Part shown: positions 59,821 to 64,000 of the stretch, piece after piece
Numbering within the stretch: the first letter of the stretch is position 1
How the letters are laid out: every line of letters begins with the position of its first letter
DNA from: Chitinophaga parva
GTDB taxonomy: Bacteria > Bacteroidota > Bacteroidia > Chitinophagales > Chitinophagaceae
NCBI RefSeq assembly: GCF_003071345.1
Contig: NZ_QCYK01000001.1
Coordinates: 682,001 to 746,000, forward strand
Length of the DNA stretch: 64,000 bases
Direction of reading: 5' to 3'
Notes under the pieces: generated by a model
What the model saw: only the letters and a program-made list of their open reading frames with translations
Databases searched by the model: none
What the model was told of the DNA's origin: nothing
Program-made: the position numbers and the translations under genes

Positions 59821-60747
59821 TCAGTTATTATTAAACGACTGGCGGAATTGCACCGGTGTGATGTTTGTCTTTGTTTTAAAAAACCTACTGAAGGACTGCG
59901 TATGCTCAAAGCCCAGTTCATAAGCAATTTCACTTACAGACAGTGGCGTGGTAGACAGCATTTCCTTTGCCCGGGCGATCAGTTTTTCGTGGAGGTGTTG
60001 CTGGGCTGTTTGCCCGGTGAGAACTTTTAGTAATCCTGTTAAGTACTTGGGTGAAACATACAGCCCGTCTGCGAGGTACTGTACCGTGGGCAGGCCTTTG
60101 GCGGATAGCTGGCCGCTGGAGAAGTATTCATTGAGCAGGGTCTCCAGTTTGTCCAGCAGCTGGTGGTTGGTGATTTTCCGCGTAATGAACTGGCGATGGT
60201 AGAACCGTTCCGAATAGTTTAGCAGTGATTCAATCTGGGAAATGATGATGCCCTGGGTGAATTTATCAATATTGGAATGGTACTCCTGTTTAATGTTTTG
60301 TACAATGCCGTGCATGGTCTTTTCTTCCCTGTCTGAAAGGAACAGGGCTTCATTCACCGCGTACCCGAAGAACTCATATTGGTGGATGCCCTTTGCGAGC
60401 GATGTGCCCCACAGGAAATCGGGGTGCACCAGCAACATCCATCCACTGCGTTTGGAAGGCTCGTCCCCGTCCGGGTCTATGCGGAACACCTGGTGGGGTG
60501 CAATAAAAAACATTACGCCTTCATCAAAATCGTACTGCTGCTGCCCGTATTTAAGTTTAGCGCCGATTCCATGTTTTAAAGAGATCTGGTAAAAGTCCAG
60601 TATCCAGTTGGTATCGCCAATGTTTGCCGGTCTGTGTATATCGCGGTAATCCACCATACTGATCAGCGGATGTTCCGGTTTGGGCAGGCCTCTTAGCTCG
60701 TGAAACTCGCTGATCGTTTTTATGCGGATGGTTTTTGTGTTTGCCAT
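59821..60747 (-). CDS. AraC-family transcription regulator
   Basis: A 308-residue regulator with an N-terminal cupin-like domain (GVMFFIAPHQVFRIDP) and two C-terminal helix-turn-helix motifs (PTVQYLADGLYVSPKYLTGLL and LSVSEIAYELGFEHTQSFSRFF, residues about 225-295). The ligand is unknown. It is 40 bases behind the NmrA gene, so both form one operon, and it may control it. Confidence 0.92.
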   Translation of the reverse strand: MANTKTIRIKTISEFHELRGLPKPEHPLISMVDYRDIHRPANIGDTNWILDFYQISLKHGIGAKLKYGQQQYDFDEGVMFFIAPHQVFRIDPDGDEPSKRSGWMLLVHPDFLWGTSLAKGIHQYEFFGYAVNEALFLSDREEKTMHGIVQNIKQEYHSNIDKFTQGIIISQIESLLNYSERFYHRQFITRKITNHQLLDKLETLLNEYFSSGQLSAKGLPTVQYLADGLYVSPKYLTGLLKVLTGQTAQQHLHEKLIARAKEMLSTTPLSVSEIAYELGFEHTQSFSRFFKTKTNITPVQFRQSFNNN

Positions 60748-60787
60748 GGTGATGTGGTTATTTTAATAAAGGCGTTCCTGCTTGCGC

Positions 60788-61693
60788 TTACGCCTCCCGG
60801 TATGCTGCTGCAAATTCCGATGCAAAGTTGGCCAGCTTCACCTGGCCCAGCGCTGGTTTGTGCTGGTAATAATCTTCATATAACAATCCATTCCCCTGGG
60901 CGCGTTGCATTTCAATGAAACCCGCTGCCGCCTGGGGGTTGAAGCCTATGGACAGCCACTGATCCAGCAATTGTTCATCCGGGATCACTTTCCATTGGAG
61001 GCCCGGCAGGCCAATAGCCTGGCCCAGGGCCTTTGCGATGTCGTTGGGCGACACTTCATCGCTGGCCACATAACGCACCGTTCTACCATCAAAGGGCGCC
61101 TCCATCTCTTCCGCAATAACGGCGGCAATATCCCGCGGCGATACCCATGGCTCTTTTTGATCCCCGCCATAATTGGAAACAATGGACCCGGTGTTCTTAA
61201 TGGCACCGATAAAAGAAAACAGGTTAGTATAAAAACCTACCGGGCGGATGAATTTAATATGCACATCCGCCGGCAGCTCCTTTAAAATGCTTTCCACGTT
61301 GTGATGAAATAAAAGAATGCCATTTCCCTTTTCCAGGTGGGCGCCAATGCTGCTCAGGTGTACCACATGTTTAACACCCGCAGTTTCCACGGCCTGTTTG
61401 TAGTTCCGGCCGATCTGGCTGATGCTGCCGATAAAATCCACGTCCTTATCAAACAGGTTTCCCGCTGCTTCCATGGTTTCCATCAGGTAAACGATGGCGG
61501 CGCCTTTAAATGCAGCGGTAAGAAATGCCACGTCAAACATGCTGCCAATGGCAGCAGTGGCGCCCAATGCTTCAATGGCTGCCTTCCGTTCTTCCTGGCT
61601 GCTGATCACCGTGACCTGGTGCCCGGCGGCCACCAGCGCCGTAGCAAGCGGTTTTCCGATATTGCCCAATGAGCCCGTGAGTACAATTTTCAT
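60788..61693 (-). CDS. NmrA-family NAD(P)-binding protein
   Basis: A 301-residue atypical SDR: MKIVLTGSLGNIGKPLATAL holds the nucleotide motif, VVHLSSIGAH the central strand and the fold ends with a helical C-terminus. NmrA-type proteins sense redox cofactor state or reduce quinone-like compounds. Start at 61693 is preferred; ATG codons at 61699 and 61705 extend it by two to four residues. The gap to the next gene (61706-61935) has no visible promoter box. Confidence 0.87.
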   Translation of the reverse strand: MKIVLTGSLGNIGKPLATALVAAGHQVTVISSQEERKAAIEALGATAAIGSMFDVAFLTAAFKGAAIVYLMETMEAAGNLFDKDVDFIGSISQIGRNYKQAVETAGVKHVVHLSSIGAHLEKGNGILLFHHNVESILKELPADVHIKFIRPVGFYTNLFSFIGAIKNTGSIVSNYGGDQKEPWVSPRDIAAVIAEEMEAPFDGRTVRYVASDEVSPNDIAKALGQAIGLPGLQWKVIPDEQLLDQWLSIGFNPQAAAGFIEMQRAQGNGLLYEDYYQHKPALGQVKLANFASEFAAAYREA

Positions 61694-61935
61694 AATCATG
61701 TTCATTTAATAATGCAAAGCTCCACATTCCGCCAGAGAAGCCTGTAACCAAATGGTATATTGTTGTAGCCAAAATTCCAGGTGCCCCATTTTTATAAACC
61801 ACCATGCAGAAACGGGAGGGTGCCCATAAGACCTGGCTGGCTGTGCAAACAATAACGTGTTGATAAAAAGGAAGTTAGCACTGAACCCTGCGCTTTGGCA
61901 TCCCTATCGCTTATATCGCGGCAAACGCATAGATC

Positions 61936-62283
61936 ATGTTACCCGACAACACGATTGCCGCCATCATCGGATCCCAGATCCCGGAACTTACGCTTACCCT
62001 GCAAACGCTGCGGAAACCTGCCCTGTACAAGATCATCCATGCTTTTACGGATTACACCAGCAGCATGATCGCTACAAAGAACTGGGCGGAAGTAAAGAAA
62101 TGCTGCGCCTTTGCCGGTGTCCTCTACCGCAACGGTAGCCAGGGGCTGCGCAATGCCATTGAAAATGTGTACGTGTACGGCCTTTCTCCTACCCTGCCTA
62201 CCCAGCGCCAGGCGCCCGGGATATTGCTCCCCGCCAGCCTGCAATCCCTGCGTATGCAGCAGCTGCGGGCCGCCACCATTTAA
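61936..62283 (+). CDS. Small conserved protein before kdp (DUF7674-like)
   Basis: A 115-residue helical protein. Its pattern (IAAIIGSQIPEL, KPALYKIIHAFTDYTSSMI, then CCAFAGVLYRNGSQGLRNAI and ENVYVYGLS) resembles a family of Bacteroidota proteins that I know as DUF7674. Function unknown. It lies 18 bases before the small membrane protein and kdpF, so it may belong to the potassium operon. Confidence 0.65.
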   Translation: MLPDNTIAAIIGSQIPELTLTLQTLRKPALYKIIHAFTDYTSSMIATKNWAEVKKCCAFAGVLYRNGSQGLRNAIENVYVYGLSPTLPTQRQAPGILLPASLQSLRMQQLRAATI

Positions 62284-62301
62284 AAAACCAAATTGTTTTA
62301 T

Positions 62302-62385
62302 ATGCTTACCGCACTCTGGGCACTGTTGCTACTATTTATTTTCTGGCTCTTTTACAGGTCTGTAGACTTTTTCGATAAGATCTGA
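62302..62385 (+). CDS. 27-residue membrane protein at the head of the kdp genes
   Basis: The frame ATG at 62302 to TGA at 62383-62385 encodes 27 residues: a hydrophobic segment (LTALWALLLLFIFWLFY) followed by RSVDFFDKI. It is between the DUF7674-like gene and kdpF, in the same direction, with the form of a single-pass subunit. The coding of a clean membrane helix with a polar tail supports reality; no family name is known to me. It may be an extra small subunit or regulator of the Kdp pump. Confidence 0.6.
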   Translation: MLTALWALLLLFIFWLFYRSVDFFDKI

Positions 62386-62423
62386 CCATAGCCGGAACAT
62401 CTTCACATCACAACTTTTCTATC

Positions 62424-62501
62424 ATGACGTTACTCTTCATTATCTCGCTGCTCATTTTCGTGTACATGGTATATGTACTCCTGAAGCCTGAGCAATTCTA
62501 A
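62424..62501 (+). CDS. kdpF: Potassium-transporting ATPase subunit KdpF
   Basis: Twenty-five residues forming one membrane helix (LLFIISLLIFVYMVYVLLKP) and ending EQF, as KdpF does. It stabilises the KdpABC complex. It lies 38 bases behind the 27-residue gene and 24 bases before kdpA. Confidence 0.85.
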   Translation: MTLLFIISLLIFVYMVYVLLKPEQF

Positions 62502-62525
62502 CCATCGCCTATCAATTGAAATAAA

Positions 62526-64000
62526 ATGAATACTGAAATGATTGGCGTAATTGCCACTTACGGGCTTACCCTCTTGCTCGCTTTGCCTTTCGGTAAGTAC
62601 ATCGCAAAGGTGTTCAAAGGCGAAAAGACCTGGTCCGATTTTATGAAGCCGCTGGAGCGCCTGCTATACAAGGTTTCCGGCATTAATCCTAAAGAGGAGA
62701 TGGACTGGAAGCAGCACATGAAAGCCCTGCTTACCATTAACCTGCTCTGGGTACTGTATGCCTTCTTCGTGCTTATTTTCCAGGACAAACTGCCGCTCAA
62801 TCCTGACGGCAATCCCGGCATGACGCCCGACCTGTCTTTTAATACGGCCATCAGCTTTGTAGTGAACTGTAACCTGCAGCACTACTCCGGCGAATCCGGC
62901 CTTACCTATCTCACGCAGCTGTTTGTGATCACCTTCCTGCAGTTTGTGAGTGCCGCTACCGGTATTGCGGCCGCTATTGTACTTTTTAAAGCGCTGAAGG
63001 ATAAAACCACCACCAAGCTGGGTAACTTCTGGGAGTTCTTCGTAAAGTCCATCACCCGCGTGCTGCTGCCCCTGAGCGTAGTAGTGGCCATCATCCTGGC
63101 CTTTAACGGTACACCGGCCAGCTATAAAGGCAAAGATACGGTGGTAACCCTGCAGGGTGATACGGTGAATGTGAGCCGCGGCCCCGCTGCCGGCATGATC
63201 GCCATTAAACACGTAGGAACTAATGGTGGCGGGTATTTTGGCGCCAACAGCGCCCATCCGCTGGAAAATCCCAACTACGCCACTTACATAACGGAAATGG
63301 TGGCGCAGGTGATCATCCCCATCGCCATGGTATTTGCCCTCGGCTTCTTTATCAACCGCCGCAAGTTTGCTTATGTGCTCTTTGCCATGATGACCATCGG
63401 GATGATCGTGCTGCTCATTCCATCCATCCACTATGAGGTGGGCGGTAATCCCGCACTGGCCCACCTGGGTATCCGGCAAACCACCGGCGCCATGGAAGGC
63501 AAGGAGGTGCGCTTTGGGCCTACGGCCACCGCGTATTGGAGCACCGTGACCACCATTATCAGTACGGGCTCTGTAAACGGTATGCACGACAGCACCATGC
63601 CCCTCACCGGGTTCATGCAACTGATGGCCATGATGATCAACTCCTTTTACGGCGGCTGTGGTGTAGGTATTCTCAACTACTACATTTTCATCATCATAGC
63701 AGTGTTTATTTCGGGCCTTATGGTGGGGCGTACACCGGAGTTCATGGGGCACAAAGTAGAAGCCCGCGAGATCAAGATCGCCGCGGTGATAGCGCTGCTG
63801 CATCCTTTCATCATCCTGGTAGGTACGGCACTGTCAGCTTACATCCTGGCGCATCACCCGGATGTGGACTGGGCCGTGAAACCCACTGCGTGGCTGAATA
63901 ATCCCGGCTACCACGGTTTCACTGAAATGCTGTATGAATACACTTCTGCCGCGGCCAACAATGGTTCCGGTTTTGAAGGCCTGGGCGATAACAACATCTT
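62526..64000 (+). CDS. kdpA: Potassium-transporting ATPase subunit KdpA, 3' end outside window
   Basis: The frame is open to the window end, giving about 491 of the roughly 560 residues. Selectivity-filter regions are visible: FVVNCNLQHYSGESGLTY, TNGGGYFGANSAHPLENP, GCGVGILNYYIF and the final NNGSGFEGLGDN. KdpA forms the potassium channel of the KdpFABC P-type ATPase, used when potassium is scarce. kdpB and kdpC are expected beyond the window. Confidence 0.96.
   Translation, partial: MNTEMIGVIATYGLTLLLALPFGKYIAKVFKGEKTWSDFMKPLERLLYKVSGINPKEEMDWKQHMKALLTINLLWVLYAFFVLIFQDKLPLNPDGNPGMTPDLSFNTAISFVVNCNLQHYSGESGLTYLTQLFVITFLQFVSAATGIAAAIVLFKALKDKTTTKLGNFWEFFVKSITRVLLPLSVVVAIILAFNGTPASYKGKDTVVTLQGDTVNVSRGPAAGMIAIKHVGTNGGGYFGANSAHPLENPNYATYITEMVAQVIIPIAMVFALGFFINRRKFAYVLFAMMTIGMIVLLIPSIHYEVGGNPALAHLGIRQTTGAMEGKEVRFGPTATAYWSTVTTIISTGSVNGMHDSTMPLTGFMQLMAMMINSFYGGCGVGILNYYIFIIIAVFISGLMVGRTPEFMGHKVEAREIKIAAVIALLHPFIILVGTALSAYILAHHPDVDWAVKPTAWLNNPGYHGFTEMLYEYTSAAANNGSGFEGLGDNNI

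Overview
The window looks like chromosomal DNA of a Bacteroidota bacterium, most likely a Chitinophagaceae member close to Chitinophaga. Reasons visible in the sequence: many promoters with the Bacteroidota -7 box TAnnTTTG (often with TTTG 17-21 bases upstream), a GldH gliding lipoprotein, BatD/BatE proteins, a long-form PurF-type amidotransferase, lipoproteins without their own ATG ambiguity, and moderate GC (about half). No rRNA, tRNA, CRISPR array, prophage or complete insertion sequence was seen; nearly all DNA is ordinary core and accessory metabolism.

Layout. 1-5.1 kb: end of a SurA-type chaperone, PurF-family protein, sixA, proC. 5.3-9.7 kb: NUMOD4/HNH protein and dusB facing a CPBP protease-cdsA-psd membrane-lipid operon. 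9.8-14.1 kb: HAD phosphatase, SDR, batD-batE. 14.2-19.0 kb (minus strand): a degenerate LytS-like kinase, then yicC-gldH-histidine kinase-response regulator, and a pseudouridine synthase. 19.1-31.0 kb: Crp/Fnr regulator, lpxD, an epimerase, a 3-hydroxyacyl-CoA dehydrogenase, pheS, a secreted C1 peptidase, two tandem TetR regulators with a palindromic operator, a HAD hydrolase and a TerC protein. 31.0-36.9 kb: a complete urease operon ureABCEFGD plus a UreH-type nickel permease. 37-43.6 kb: aminotransferase, dnaN, small stress-type proteins and a cytoplasmic alpha-amylase. 43.6-45.1 kb: a SAM-I riboswitch with terminator controlling a PLP sulfur-amino-acid enzyme. 45.2-54.1 kb: amidohydrolase, Gfo/Idh/MocA, aldo-keto reductase, a pseudo-M28 peptidase, gcvT, SRPBCC protein, comB. 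54.3-58.1 kb: a large SNF2 helicase with two SWIM zinc fingers. 58.3-64 kb: BBP2-type porin, AraC and NmrA genes, and the start of a kdp potassium-ATPase operon (small leader proteins, kdpF, kdpA cut by the window end).

The most unusual signal is a dispersed set of intergenic elements made of degenerate 7-base tandem units. Eight loci were found in four sequence families (words around GTAC, CTTAGG/CCAGG, TTGGAAA and GGTTAA). In each, two arrays lie in inverted orientation around an unrelated spacer of about 27-97 bases, so the transcript could fold into a long hairpin. None lies between divergent genes; most begin at or within a few bases of a stop codon, and at two loci the stop codon is inside a unit. 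They resemble, in design only, the heptameric STRR repeats of cyanobacteria. A second general pattern is -7 boxes placed so close to start codons that several mRNAs are predicted to be leaderless.
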